Positions 7,196 through 15,112 of a stretch of 37,747 bases of DNA are shown one piece after another. The position numbers and the translations under genes were made by a program. Within the stretch, counting starts at the first letter, position 1; each line of letters opens with the position of its first letter. Location of the stretch: NCBI RefSeq assembly GCF_905371695.1, contig NZ_CAJPMA010000004.1, forward strand, positions 1 to 37,747, given 5' to 3'. Below the pieces are notes generated by a model. It had not been told where the DNA came from, made no database searches, and worked only from the letters and a program-made list of their open reading frames with translations. Source of the DNA: an uncultured Campylobacter sp. (GTDB lineage Bacteria > Campylobacterota > Campylobacteria > Campylobacterales > Campylobacteraceae).

Positions 7196-8101
7196 ATGAA
7201 TTTCGTCCCTTTATTTTCAATATTCGTATTGATCGCGACCGGTTTTTTTGCTAAAAAAATAGGCCTTCTAGAACAAAAACACTCCATTTTATTCGTCGAT
7301 TTCGTACTTTGCTTTGCCATTCCGGCGTTAATTTTCGATAAAGTCTATCACGTAAATATCGACGCATCTCTGATAAACACCATAGCGACGGGCTTTGGAT
7401 CTACGTTAGTAGGTGCGCTAGTCGCGCTGGCTTTGGGCTGGGCGCTAAAATTTTCAAAAGCCACCGTCGTAAGTATGGTCATGCTTAGTCTTTTCGGCAA
7501 CACCTTATTCGTAGGTATGCCCGTAGTTCAGGGTTTCTTCGGCGACGAGGTACTAAACGAAGTTATCTTTTACGACCAGCTAGCTACTTCTATCCCGCTT
7601 TCTATCCTAGGGCCTCTCATCTTATCTTTCGGCGCGCCGGAAAAGGTCTCGCTTTTTCAAAATGCATTGAAAGTGCTAAAATTTCCGCCTTTTATCGCAC
7701 TGATTTGCGCCTTTTGCTTTAAAGAAATTCCGCTTCCGGATTTCATATTCGCACCGCTTAGAATGTTTGAGGGCAGCGTCACGCCCGTAGCGCTCTTTGC
7801 GATCGGCGTCGGGCTAAATTTTTCAAGCATAGCAAGCTCTTACAAAAGCGTCAGCGTCGTTTTATTTTGCAAAATGATAGTGCCTGTGGCAGTCTTTTTC
7901 GTGGTCACTAAAATTTTAGGCGTGCAGATAAATCACACTTGGCTCGTCGGACTTTTTCAATGCGCGATGCCGCCGATGGTGCTAGCAAGCGCTATGGTTA
8001 TGAAGGCGGGACTTGATAGCTCGCTAGCCATATCCGCCGTAGCGATGGGCGTCGGTTTTAGCTTTATCGCGTTTCCGATTTATTCTTTGCTGTTTATGTA
8101 A
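7196..8101 (+). CDS. AEC (auxin efflux carrier) family transporter
   Basis: The 301-residue inner-membrane protein has about ten hydrophobic segments in two halves, as in the AEC/bile-acid transporter superfamily. Family-like segments are VDFVLCFAIPALIFDKV near the start, LFGNTLFVGMPVVQGFFG with the helix-breaking Gly/Pro of the first half, and the C-terminal CAMPPMVLASAMVMKAGLD. Bacterial members move carboxylates such as malate or malonate; no substrate can be read from the sequence. The start is the ATG at 7196, because the -10 box ends at 7165. It stands alone, followed 63 bases later by the repeat-protein operon. Confidence 0.85.
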   Translation: MNFVPLFSIFVLIATGFFAKKIGLLEQKHSILFVDFVLCFAIPALIFDKVYHVNIDASLINTIATGFGSTLVGALVALALGWALKFSKATVVSMVMLSLFGNTLFVGMPVVQGFFGDEVLNEVIFYDQLATSIPLSILGPLILSFGAPEKVSLFQNALKVLKFPPFIALICAFCFKEIPLPDFIFAPLRMFEGSVTPVALFAIGVGLNFSSIASSYKSVSVVLFCKMIVPVAVFFVVTKILGVQINHTWLVGLFQCAMPPMVLASAMVMKAGLDSSLAISAVAMGVGFSFIAFPIYSLLFM

Positions 8102-8152
8102 ATTTCACGTTCGCTTCACTCTTTGTCGCTACTATTTCATTAAATCTTTTTT

Positions 8153-8159
8153 AAAGGAG
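8153..8159 (+). promoter_or_regulatory. Strong ribosome binding site of the Met-rich repeat protein
   Basis: AAAGGAG, 5 bases before the ATG at 8165, is one of the best Shine-Dalgarno matches in the window and suggests high expression. A possible -10 box TACTAT lies at 8130-8135. Confidence 0.65.
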
Positions 8160-8164
8160 ACAAA

Positions 8165-8425
8165 ATGAAAAAGTTAGTTCTAGTCGCGCTTGGCGCAATG
8201 GTGGTAAGTTCGGTAGTATTTGGCGCCGATATGGCTATGGAGAAAAAGGACGGCATGATGGAGCCCAAAAAGGAAATGTCTAGCGACATGAAAAAGGACG
8301 ACATGGCCATGAAGAAAAGCGACAGCATGAAAAAGGACGACATGTCCATGAAAAAAGGCGACAGCATGAAAAAAGATGACATGTCTATGAAAGAAATGAA
8401 AGACGATACGAAAAAAGGAATGTAA
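8165..8425 (+). CDS. Secreted Met/Lys/Asp-rich repeat protein (MXKDX-type)
   Basis: The 86-residue product starts with a clear signal peptide (MKKLVLVALGAMVV, cleavage likely after VVFGA, residue 21). The mature part of 65 residues has 16 Met, 18 Lys and 13 Asp, no Cys or His, and no hydrophobic core, so it is probably unfolded in the periplasm. It is built of a 13-residue unit KKDDMSMKKGDSM in about two and a half copies, preceded by looser copies. It resembles the small proteins annotated as pentapeptide MXKDX repeat proteins, whose function is unknown. The stop overlaps the regulator start (TAATG), so it is cotranscribed with a two-component system. MxM motifs suggest Cu(I)/Ag(I) or other soft-metal binding; this is inference only. 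Confidence 0.8.
   Translation: MKKLVLVALGAMVVSSVVFGADMAMEKKDGMMEPKKEMSSDMKKDDMAMKKSDSMKKDDMSMKKGDSMKKDDMSMKEMKDDTKKGM
8291..8392 (+). repeat. 39-bp in-frame tandem repeat in the Met-rich gene
   Basis: Two full copies (8291-8329 and 8330-8368) and a partial third (8369-8392) encode KKDDM-[AS]-MKK-[SG]-DSM. The copies differ at a few bases. Gain or loss of a unit would keep the frame and change only protein length. Confidence 0.85.
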
Positions 8426-9087
8426 TGGCTAAAATTTTGCTCGCGGAGGACGACGAAACGCTACTTGAAATGATAAGCGAGTATCTACATGAAAATGGCT
8501 TTGAAGTGGTTGCTTGCTTGGATGCTAAAAGTGCGTTAGATGCGACTTACGAGCAAAATTTCGATATTTTGGTTCTTGACGTAAAACTCCCCAAGGGCGA
8601 CGGGTTTTCTCTTTTGTCGTCCTTACGCGCTGCGGGTATCGATGCTCCGGCAATATTTACTACCTCTTTAAACGACGTAGACGATGTAGAAGCGGGTTTT
8701 AAAAGCGGCTGCGACGATTATTTAAAAAAGCCATATGAGCTAAAAGAGCTATTAATCCGCATTAAATCGCTTTTAAAAAGAAATTTTAGCCATTTAAGCG
8801 GCGATTTTATCCAGCTTGAAGGCGGGTTTAAATTTTGTCCGCAAAGTAAAATTTTAACCAAAAATAACGAGCAAATCGCGCTTTCAAATAAAGAAAGCGA
8901 ACTTTTAGCGCTATTTTTACAAAACAAAAACCGCCTTTTAAGCAAAGACGAAATTTTCGCTAAAATTTGGGCTTTTAGCGACGAGCCTAGCGAGCAGAGT
9001 CTGCGCGTCTATATCAAAAATATACGCCGAATTTTAGGAAAAGACGCGATCGTCAATAAACGCTCCGACGGATACGTCTATGTCTGA
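8425..9087 (+). CDS. OmpR/PhoB-family response regulator
   Basis: A 220-residue two-domain regulator. The receiver has the acidic pair D9/D10 (LLAEDDE), phospho-acceptor D52 (DILVLDVKLPKGDG), T79/T80 and the conserved Lys-Pro at 102-103. The C-terminal winged helix (about 125-220) has LSNKESELLALFL, LLSKDEIFAKIW and SEQSLRVYIKNIRRIL, with the recognition helix in the last of these, and ends in the wing KRSDGYVYV. Its ATG overlaps the stop of the Met-rich gene by one base and its end overlaps the kinase gene by 8 bases, so the three are one operon. The likely target is the operon itself and nearby envelope genes. I do not equate it with a named Campylobacter system. Confidence 0.92.
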   Translation: MAKILLAEDDETLLEMISEYLHENGFEVVACLDAKSALDATYEQNFDILVLDVKLPKGDGFSLLSSLRAAGIDAPAIFTTSLNDVDDVEAGFKSGCDDYLKKPYELKELLIRIKSLLKRNFSHLSGDFIQLEGGFKFCPQSKILTKNNEQIALSNKESELLALFLQNKNRLLSKDEIFAKIWAFSDEPSEQSLRVYIKNIRRILGKDAIVNKRSDGYVYV

Positions 9088-10237
9088 AAAAGCCAAAATT
9101 CTGGCTAAAATTCTATCCCTTTATCTGATAACTAGCCTACTTTTTTTAGGCTATTTTTTCAAAACCGATTACGATATGAAAAAAGAAGCGCTTATTTTGG
9201 GCGAAGTTAAAAATTTAAAAGAGATAAAGATGGGAATTTACATGCAAGCGCGCATAAACGGTCTTGATGGGGTTAGAAAACTTACCCAAGACAAAGGCGT
9301 AAAAACTTGCATTTTAATGCCTGGCAATAAAATATTTTACGCAGACGAGTCATGCGAAAACCCCGCGCAAAATATATTTATTAAAGATGGCAGAGTTGCA
9401 ATTTTTGAACCTATACAAAGCATGGACGCAAACGCGTCAGATGGGCTTGCGCTCGCCAACATAGTGCTGACGGGTAAGAGCGTGAAGGCTGAAATTCTTA
9501 CCTTACGCATAAAAACCGCACTAAATTTATGCGCTTCGCTAGCGGCGATTATGATCGTGGCGTTTTTCCTAGCTAGGCTTGCGTTGATGCCGCTTTATGC
9601 CAAAATCGCAGCATTAAATCGCTTCATAAAAGACTCGACGCACGAGATCAAAACTCCGCTTAGCGTCATTTTAATGAGTATTGAAACGACGGATAAATCA
9701 AATTTTAACGAGCGAAATTTAAAGCGCCTAAATAACATCGAGCTAGCCGCAAAAAGCCTTAGCGCGATATACGACGGGCTTGTAATGCTAAGTTTTAACG
9801 CAAAAAAGCACAGCAAAAAAGAGCTAATTGACCTTAAAAAACTAACTACGCAAAGACTTGAATACTTTGCGCCTTTTTTTGCCAAACGCAAGCTAAATTT
9901 AAGCATAAAACTAGATCCTGCCAGCATAAATGCAAATCAAGAAGAGATGTCGAAAATTTTGGATAATCTACTAGCAAATACCGTAAAATACACAAATTTA
10001 GGCGGGTATGCGCAAGTGATCTTACACCAAAACTATCTTGAAATAACAAATAGCGGCGAGGGGATAGATAAGGCGGCTCAAAGTAAAATTTTTGAACGAT
10101 ATGTGCGGTTTAACGAAGATGCGGGAGGCTTTGGCATAGGTCTTGCGCTAGTTAAGCAGTGTTGCGAAAAAAACGGCATAAAAGTAAGCTGTCAAAGCGA
10201 ACCGCAAAAAGAGACGAAATTTACGCTTGTTTGGTAA
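9080..10237 (+). CDS. Sensor histidine kinase
   Basis: A 385-residue membrane kinase paired with the preceding regulator. TM1 is at about 11-27 and TM2 at about 146-170, enclosing a sensor region of about 115 periplasmic residues with two Cys (C77 and C92 by count, in KTCILMPG and DESCENP) and no recognised domain. The H-box RFIKDSTHEIKTPLSVILMS carries phospho-acceptor H188. The ATPase part has the N-box LDNLLANTVKYT (about 294-305), G1 NSGEGID and G2 GGFGIGLAL. There is no obvious HAMP domain of normal length between TM2 and the H-box. The start is the ATG at 9080, inside the end of the regulator gene. The signal is unknown; the partner protein suggests an envelope or metal cue. Confidence 0.9.
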   Translation: MSEKAKILAKILSLYLITSLLFLGYFFKTDYDMKKEALILGEVKNLKEIKMGIYMQARINGLDGVRKLTQDKGVKTCILMPGNKIFYADESCENPAQNIFIKDGRVAIFEPIQSMDANASDGLALANIVLTGKSVKAEILTLRIKTALNLCASLAAIMIVAFFLARLALMPLYAKIAALNRFIKDSTHEIKTPLSVILMSIETTDKSNFNERNLKRLNNIELAAKSLSAIYDGLVMLSFNAKKHSKKELIDLKKLTTQRLEYFAPFFAKRKLNLSIKLDPASINANQEEMSKILDNLLANTVKYTNLGGYAQVILHQNYLEITNSGEGIDKAAQSKIFERYVRFNEDAGGFGIGLALVKQCCEKNGIKVSCQSEPQKETKFTLVW

Positions 10238-10488
10238 TAAATTCGCGCGTAAATTTCGGGTGGTCTGACGGTGGGATTGCAGCGCTAGGCGGCGAAGCAT
10301 ATAAACGGCTCGCGCGGAGCGGACTTTGTGCAATTTTGCTTGGGCAGTTTATCTTAAACGATCTACGTTTTATCCTCGCAAAATTTTACTCTTGCGACTG
10401 CGCCTTTGGTTTTCCGATTTAAATTTTAGCGCCCGCTACCTATCGCCGCACTCAAAAGCAAAATAGGCGCCGCGCCTAACGGAGCCCT
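10238..10488. other. Intergenic region without a recognisable gene
   Basis: Between the kinase and EamA genes there are 350 bases without an intact gene. The first 250 carry only short frames. One extension in the frame starting at 10159 is a shadow of the kinase end. No terminator hairpin with a T-run was found behind the kinase gene. Confidence 0.5.
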
Positions 10489-10591
10489 TCACAGCTAGAA
10501 TTTCTCATAGCCACAGGTATCGTCAAGATATTTACAACCCCAACTAGCGCTTTTAGCGGTCGCCATGCTCTTTGTATACGGCAAAAGCTAA
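10489..10591 (+). pseudogene. Possible decayed C-terminus of a membrane carrier
   Basis: One frame reads EFLIATGIVKIFTTPTSAF, similar in style to the Gly/Pro/Thr/Ser hairpins of ion-coupled carboxylate or amino-acid carriers. Shifting by one base at the Ala gives LALLAVAMLFVYGKS and then a stop, which resembles a terminal membrane helix. No start, no ribosome site and no upstream domain are present. The stop overlaps the end of the convergent EamA gene. The resemblance is by eye and weak. Confidence 0.25.
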
Positions 10592-11460
10592 ACTCGCGCC
10601 GCCTCTCTCTCGTAAAATTTCATTATCTTTTTATGCGCCAAAAGCGAGGCGTAGAGTATCGCGGCGCCAAAGGCGAGGCGCAGCAAATCCGCGTCCTTGT
10701 GCCAAAATACCAAATTCACGACGATCGCGGCCGGGATTAGCGCGTTATTCATAATCGCAAGCACACCGCTATCGACCTCGCAAGCGCCCTTATTCCATAA
10801 ATAATACCCTAGCCCGCTAGCGCCCGCGCCCAGCCAAAGCAAGACTAAAATTTGCGTCAGATCGGGCGTAATTTTCTCGAAATTTCCAAAAGCCGCAAAA
10901 GCCGCGAGCGTAACGGCTAGCGCGCCGAAATGAAAATATCCGAACGTCTCTTTTTGGCTCGCATTTTCGTATTTTTCTAGCAAAATTTTATACGCGCTCT
11001 GCCCGAAGCCAAAGCACAAATTCGCCGCCTGCACGAGCAAAAAGCCCGTTAAAAAGCCCGCGTTTACGTTTCCGTATTTAATCACTAACGCGCCCGCGAC
11101 AGCGACTGCGACGCTAATTAGATAAAGTTTGCGAAATTTAAAGCTAAAAGCGTCGTAAACCAGCGTCACGTAAAACGGCGTAAATATCGTAAATAGCGCG
11201 ACTTCGGGCACGCTAAGATACAAAAACGAATTGTAATAAAAAAGATACATAGCCCCGATCTGCACCGCGCCGATCGCCGCCGTGCCTAACGCCAGACCCG
11301 CCGGTACGCCGCGAAATTTAGTAAACGGCAAAAATACGAGCGACGCCAGCGCCACGCGCGCGACGACGGCGAAATAAGCGTCAAGCTTGCCCGCGATAAA
11401 TTCGCCGATCAAACTAAAACTAAACGCCCACAAAATCGTAACGAATAATAGCTTTTTCAC
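10588..11460 (-). CDS. EamA-family (DMT superfamily) transporter
   Basis: The 290-residue protein has ten hydrophobic segments arranged as two EamA repeats (about 1-130 and 140-275). Typical segments are LWAFSFSLIGEFIAGKLDAY at the start, LSVPEVALFTIFTPFYVTLV at the end of the first repeat, and LWLGAGASGLGYYLWNKGA with VNLVFWHKDADLLRLAFGAA in the second. Such proteins export or import small metabolites; no substrate can be named. The ATG overlaps the stop of the TolC-like gene (ATGA), so it is translationally coupled and is the last gene of the motA-motB-fliP-TolC-like operon. Confidence 0.88.
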   Translation of the reverse strand: MKKLLFVTILWAFSFSLIGEFIAGKLDAYFAVVARVALASLVFLPFTKFRGVPAGLALGTAAIGAVQIGAMYLFYYNSFLYLSVPEVALFTIFTPFYVTLVYDAFSFKFRKLYLISVAVAVAGALVIKYGNVNAGFLTGFLLVQAANLCFGFGQSAYKILLEKYENASQKETFGYFHFGALAVTLAAFAAFGNFEKITPDLTQILVLLWLGAGASGLGYYLWNKGACEVDSGVLAIMNNALIPAAIVVNLVFWHKDADLLRLAFGAAILYASLLAHKKIMKFYEREAARV

Positions 11461-12686
11461 TCTTTTATCCTTTTTGCGATATCCTCGCCGCTTTCAAAGA
11501 GATATTCGAGCTTTTTTATCTCCGCTTCGTCGCGGTCTAGGATAAAATTTAGCTCGTTTTGGAATTCTTTGTTTAATAAAAACAAAAATTCGCCGTATTT
11601 TTTATCGCCGCGGGCGTAAATTCGCGCTAAATTTTGAAAAACGGGCTGCGTATCTTTACGTTCTAGCTCGGCTATTTGCAGTCTCGCGTTTAGCTCTTTT
11701 ATACTAGCTTCAAGCGAACCTAGTTTCGCCCTAAGCGCGTTTTTAGCGTCGTTTAGATCAAGCGCGGCTTTTTGCTTTTCGATGCGAGCCTTTTGCTCCT
11801 CGCGGCTAACGGTTAAGCTATCGGGCAAATTCCACTTAAACTCGATCATAGGTTTATTATTTGCCGCGTATTTACTTATGACCTCCGAAGTCGTTTTATC
11901 GGAAGTTTTAAAGCTATCGTTGTCTAGATATTGCGTGTCTTTTAGATAAATTTTAGGCATTATTTTGCTAGCTTGCTTATCGTTTGCGCTTTGTTTCGCC
12001 CCTAGCGCGTGCTCTTTTGCATAAAGCGCCGCGTTCGTCGCCTCGCGAGAGAAATCTGGCGTTTCAATCGTGCTACCATCGATAAAATCAAGCTCGCCGT
12101 TTGAAAGTAAATTTATGCGCGATTTTAGCTCGGTTTGTTTTAACCCAAGCTCTTCCAGCTCGCTTTTTGCCGCGTTTAAAGCAGCGCTAAGCCCTTCGAA
12201 TTCGCTCGCGTCTATCTCTTTAAATTCCAGCCAAAATTGCGCGTCAAAGAGTAAATTTTCTAAAATTTCCGCCCGCGCTTTTTCGAGATTTATTAGCGAA
12301 TTTACCGCTACGGCGTTAAAATAGATTTTACCTATTAAAAGCGCGGTTAAATTTTTAAATTCTTCGTTTTTATAAACCTGCTCGCTATTTTGGCGTAGCA
12401 AGATTTCGCTCGCTGCCTCGCTCGCTCCGCCGTCAAATAACAAATACTCGATCTTTGCCGTGACGCCTCCGGTTTTGGTTACGTATCCGCCCTGCTCTTT
12501 GGGGATAAAGGTATATCTTGCGTCGATTTTAAAATTTAGACGGCTATCTTGGGCGCCCTCTTGCGGTTTTTTACTAAAATCGCGCAAATTTCGAAGTTCG
12601 GCGCTTTGCGCAAGCGCCAAAATTTCGCTCAAATTTCCGCCCAAAAGCGCGCAGGAGAACGCTACTTGTAAGATTAAAATTCTCAT
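11457..12686 (-). CDS. TolC-like outer membrane efflux protein
   Basis: Starting from the ATG at 12686, which lies 2 bases after the fliP stop, the protein has 409 residues and a signal peptide (MRILILQVAFSCALLGG). A longer frame starting inside fliP would hide the signal. The mature part is mostly long amphipathic helices rich in Ala, Glu, Lys and Leu (for example LNAAKSELEELGLKQTELKS and DAKNALRAKLGSLEASIKEL), with short beta parts such as LNFKIDARYTFIPKEQGGYV and IEYLLFDGGASEAA. This is the TolC/outer membrane efflux plan of a trimeric channel-tunnel. No adaptor or pump gene adjoins it; only the EamA carrier follows. The family call rests on architecture; the repeats are divergent. Confidence 0.75.
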   Translation of the reverse strand: MRILILQVAFSCALLGGNLSEILALAQSAELRNLRDFSKKPQEGAQDSRLNFKIDARYTFIPKEQGGYVTKTGGVTAKIEYLLFDGGASEAASEILLRQNSEQVYKNEEFKNLTALLIGKIYFNAVAVNSLINLEKARAEILENLLFDAQFWLEFKEIDASEFEGLSAALNAAKSELEELGLKQTELKSRINLLSNGELDFIDGSTIETPDFSREATNAALYAKEHALGAKQSANDKQASKIMPKIYLKDTQYLDNDSFKTSDKTTSEVISKYAANNKPMIEFKWNLPDSLTVSREEQKARIEKQKAALDLNDAKNALRAKLGSLEASIKELNARLQIAELERKDTQPVFQNLARIYARGDKKYGEFLFLLNKEFQNELNFILDRDEAEIKKLEYLFESGEDIAKRIKE

Positions 12687-12688
12687 AA

Positions 12689-13426
12689 CTAATGAAAGCT
12701 TTTTACGAGATTTCCGACGAGCAAATTCCACCCATCCACGAGTACGAAAATAAGCAATTTAAAGGGTAACGAGATCATTACCGGCGGCAGCATCATCATA
12801 CCCATCGCCATTAGCACCGAGCTTACGACCATATCGATGACTAAAAACGGCAAATAAAGCAAAAACGCGATTTCAAACGACGTTTTTAGCTCGCTTATCA
12901 TAAACGCGCTCATAGCGATCGTTAAAGGAATTTCGTCGACGTTTGCGGGATTTGGCAAATTTCTAATGCGAAAAAATAGCGCCAAATCCTTCTCGCGCGT
13001 ATTTCTTAGCATAAAATCCTTAAACGGCTTCGCACTTTTTTCAAACATCTCTTCATAGCCGATTTGCTCGTTTAGATAGGGTTTTACGCCCTGTTCGTAG
13101 CTTTCTTTGCCGACGGGCTCCATTATAAAGAAAGTAAGTACCATCGCAAGCGAGATGATAACGGTAGAAGGCGGAACGGTCTGCGTTCCCATCGCTTGGC
13201 GCAAAAATGAAAATACGATAACCAGCCGCAAAAACGACGTCATCATAAATATTAACCCCGGCGCCAAAGCCAAAATCGTTAAAAATATTAAAACGTTTAG
13301 CGAATTTACCAGCTGCTGCGGCGATGACGGCGAGCTAAGGCTTAAATTTACGGTAGGCAGCGCCTGTTCGGCACCCAAAACCGTACAAAAAAGCCCTGCA
13401 AAAACAAAGACCAGTAGCGCCCTCAT
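12689..13426 (-). CDS. fliP: Flagellar type III export gate protein FliP
   Basis: FliP forms, with FliQ and FliR, the export gate through which flagellar parts pass. The 245-residue protein has a signal peptide (MRALLVFVFAGLFCTVLGAE) and the family segments LALAPGLIFMMTSFLRLVIV, LRQAMGTQTVPPSTVIISLA, IPLTIAMSAFMISELKTSFE and the C-terminal FLVIDMVVSSVLMAMGMMML, giving four membrane helices. Its ATG lies 3 bases after the motB stop, so it is coupled to motAB. In C. jejuni fliP is next to glmU, as I recall, without motAB between them. Confidence 0.97.
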   Translation of the reverse strand: MRALLVFVFAGLFCTVLGAEQALPTVNLSLSSPSSPQQLVNSLNVLIFLTILALAPGLIFMMTSFLRLVIVFSFLRQAMGTQTVPPSTVIISLAMVLTFFIMEPVGKESYEQGVKPYLNEQIGYEEMFEKSAKPFKDFMLRNTREKDLALFFRIRNLPNPANVDEIPLTIAMSAFMISELKTSFEIAFLLYLPFLVIDMVVSSVLMAMGMMMLPPVMISLPFKLLIFVLVDGWNLLVGNLVKSFH

Positions 13427-13429
13427 CGG

Positions 13430-14206
13430 CTATTTTTCCATATCGAGCACGCTTTTTTTAGCCGCGTCTCTTTGTTTTCTATCTAACGAAACGAAGTGAA
13501 TTTCTACGCGATTGTTTTTTGCTCTGCCCTCAGGCGTAGCGTTACTAGCAAAAGGCTCGTACGACGCGCGACCGGAGGCAATCAAGCGTTTGGCGTCCAC
13601 GCCGTTATTCATTAACTCTTCGACCACGCTTATCGCTCGCGCGGTAGATAGCTGCCAATTATCGGTAAAGCCCGAATTCGCGCTCGGCTTTTCATCGTCG
13701 GTATATCCGATGACGTCGGTTTTAACTTCGCTTGGCATCTTGGCTACGACCATCGAGATTCGCTTTAAAAATAGCCTTGCGTCGTCGCTTTCGATGGTCG
13801 CTTTATCTCGCTCAAATAGCAAGCTTGCGGGTAGCCTTAAAATAAAGCCGTCCTCGCTCTCTTCCATACTAAGCTCGGGCGAGCCGCTGGCGGCTAGCAG
13901 CTCGTTGATAACCTTAACGGTGCCGGCCATTTCCTCTTTGCCGTTTTTGTCTTTATTGGTTTTGGTTATTTTGCTTTGCGCTTCAGTTTCACGCTGATCT
14001 TGTACTTCTGGGCGCGCTCCGCCTTCTAACACGCCCAAAGCTCCGGCTAGCGAGCCGACAGCGGCTTCCATCTTTTTAGCGTCCATCGTCGCCATAGAAA
14101 GTAGCAAAACGAAAAAGCAAAGCAACAGCGACATAAGGTCGCCGAACGTCGCCAGCCACTCGGGCATGCATTTAGGGCACTCTTCGGGTTTAATTAATTT
14201 CGCCAT
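13430..14206 (-). CDS. motB: Flagellar stator protein MotB
   Basis: MotB forms the ion channel and peptidoglycan anchor of the motor stator with MotA. The 258 residues show a short cytoplasmic start with a CxxC (EECPKCMPEW), one membrane helix WLATFGDLMSLLLCFFVLLL carrying the ion-binding Asp (D23), a plug region, and a C-terminal OmpA-like domain. The latter has ERDKATIESDDARLFLKRIS, DVIGYTDDE, WQLSTARAISVVEELMN and RAKNNRVEIHFV. The single Asp in a Leu/Phe-rich helix fits a proton-driven motor. It lies 7 bases after motA. Confidence 0.96.
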   Translation of the reverse strand: MAKLIKPEECPKCMPEWLATFGDLMSLLLCFFVLLLSMATMDAKKMEAAVGSLAGALGVLEGGARPEVQDQRETEAQSKITKTNKDKNGKEEMAGTVKVINELLAASGSPELSMEESEDGFILRLPASLLFERDKATIESDDARLFLKRISMVVAKMPSEVKTDVIGYTDDEKPSANSGFTDNWQLSTARAISVVEELMNNGVDAKRLIASGRASYEPFASNATPEGRAKNNRVEIHFVSLDRKQRDAAKKSVLDMEK

Positions 14207-14213
14207 TTAAATT

Positions 14214-14978
14214 TTACTCGAACTGGCTTTTTCGCTCTTTCGGAGGCAAGAACGCGAGCAGTTTAGCTTCCAGCGTGCGCGGGTTGTCGCCCGATTGTAT
14301 CGCCATTATACCTTCGATTACGACTTGTTTTTCCAGCGCCTCGTCGCCGTCTCTGATAGATAAGATATTCGCCACCGGCGCGCCGATAATGTTACCGATC
14401 ATCGCGCCGTATAACGTCGTAAGGAGAGCGACCGCCATCGAAGGACCTATCGCGCTAGGATCTGACATGTTAAGTAGCATCGCGACCAGACCGATTAGCG
14501 TTCCGATCATTCCCATCGCGCCCGCAAATCCGCCCACTTGCTCGAAAATTTTAATATTTCCGCCGTGCCTAGCGCTTGACTGTTCCATATCGATTTCAAG
14601 CAGCGCCCTAATAGCATCGGGCTCGTTACCGTCCACCGCCATTGAAAGCCCTTTTTTTAAAAATAAATTCGTCTCGTTATTTACGTCCGTTTCTAGGGCT
14701 AAAATTCCGTCTCGGCGCGCTTTCGTCGAGTAATCGACGAGTTTTTTAATGGTCTCGGGTAAATTTACCAGTTGCGGCTTTACCGCTATGCCGTAAAATT
14801 TGCCGATACCTTTTAGAGTATCCATCTTAAAGCCGACCATCATAACGCCGATAGTACCGCCTACGACGATCATTACGGACGGGATATCGATATACGGACC
14901 GACGCCCACGCCTATCGCCATAGAACCGACGAGCAATATCATAGTTAAAGCCCAACCGACAACGGTTCCTAAATCCAT
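14214..14978 (-). CDS. motA: Flagellar stator protein MotA
   Basis: The real start is the ATG at 14978 (MDLGTVVGWALTMILLVGSM), giving 254 residues; the open frame extends 90 codons upstream but that part overlaps glmU and is basic and non-homologous. Four membrane segments are visible: two near the start, with IPSVMIVVGGTIGVMMVGFK, and two after a large cytoplasmic loop, namely GFAGAMGMIGTLIGLVAMLL and MAVALLTTLYGAMIGNIIGA. The cytoplasmic loop contains the charged region (DYSTKARRDGILALE) that meets FliG. MotA is the partner of MotB just downstream. It is the first gene of the operon and diverges from glmU over a 134-base spacer. Confidence 0.96.
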   Translation of the reverse strand: MDLGTVVGWALTMILLVGSMAIGVGVGPYIDIPSVMIVVGGTIGVMMVGFKMDTLKGIGKFYGIAVKPQLVNLPETIKKLVDYSTKARRDGILALETDVNNETNLFLKKGLSMAVDGNEPDAIRALLEIDMEQSSARHGGNIKIFEQVGGFAGAMGMIGTLIGLVAMLLNMSDPSAIGPSMAVALLTTLYGAMIGNIIGAPVANILSIRDGDEALEKQVVIEGIMAIQSGDNPRTLEAKLLAFLPPKERKSQFE

Positions 14979-15076
14979 TTTAACTCGCTTTTTAATAGTG
15001 TAATTTAAAGGGCCTATTTTATTTAGTTTTAGTTGAAAATAACGTAAATTTAAAAATTTTATTTGCCAAATTTCGA

Positions 15077-15082
15077 TAAAAT
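15077..15082 (+). promoter_or_regulatory. -10 box of glmU
   Basis: TAAAAT within TCGATAAAATCGA, a small inverted repeat (arms TCGAT/ATCGA), lies 31 bases before the glmU ATG, with AAAAGG at 15098-15103. No -35 box is evident. Confidence 0.5.
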
Positions 15083-15112
15083 CGACCGAAATTTTTAAAA
15101 AGGCTATAAATA

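Noticed and set aside
8140..8382. Minus-strand frame with repeated MSSFFM units opposite the Met-rich gene
   Set aside because: It is the mirror of the in-frame 39-bp repeat on the plus strand, with no ribosome site of its own.
8291..8392. CRISPR array
   Set aside because: The repeat is coding, adjacent units touch without unique spacers, and no cas gene is present in the window.
10159..10422. Separate small gene overlapping the end of the kinase gene
   Set aside because: Most of it is a frame shadow of the kinase, with no ribosome site and no recognisable family.
12687..12731. Longer start of the TolC-like protein
   Set aside because: It would overlap fliP and bury the signal peptide; the ATG at 12686 has the proper leader.
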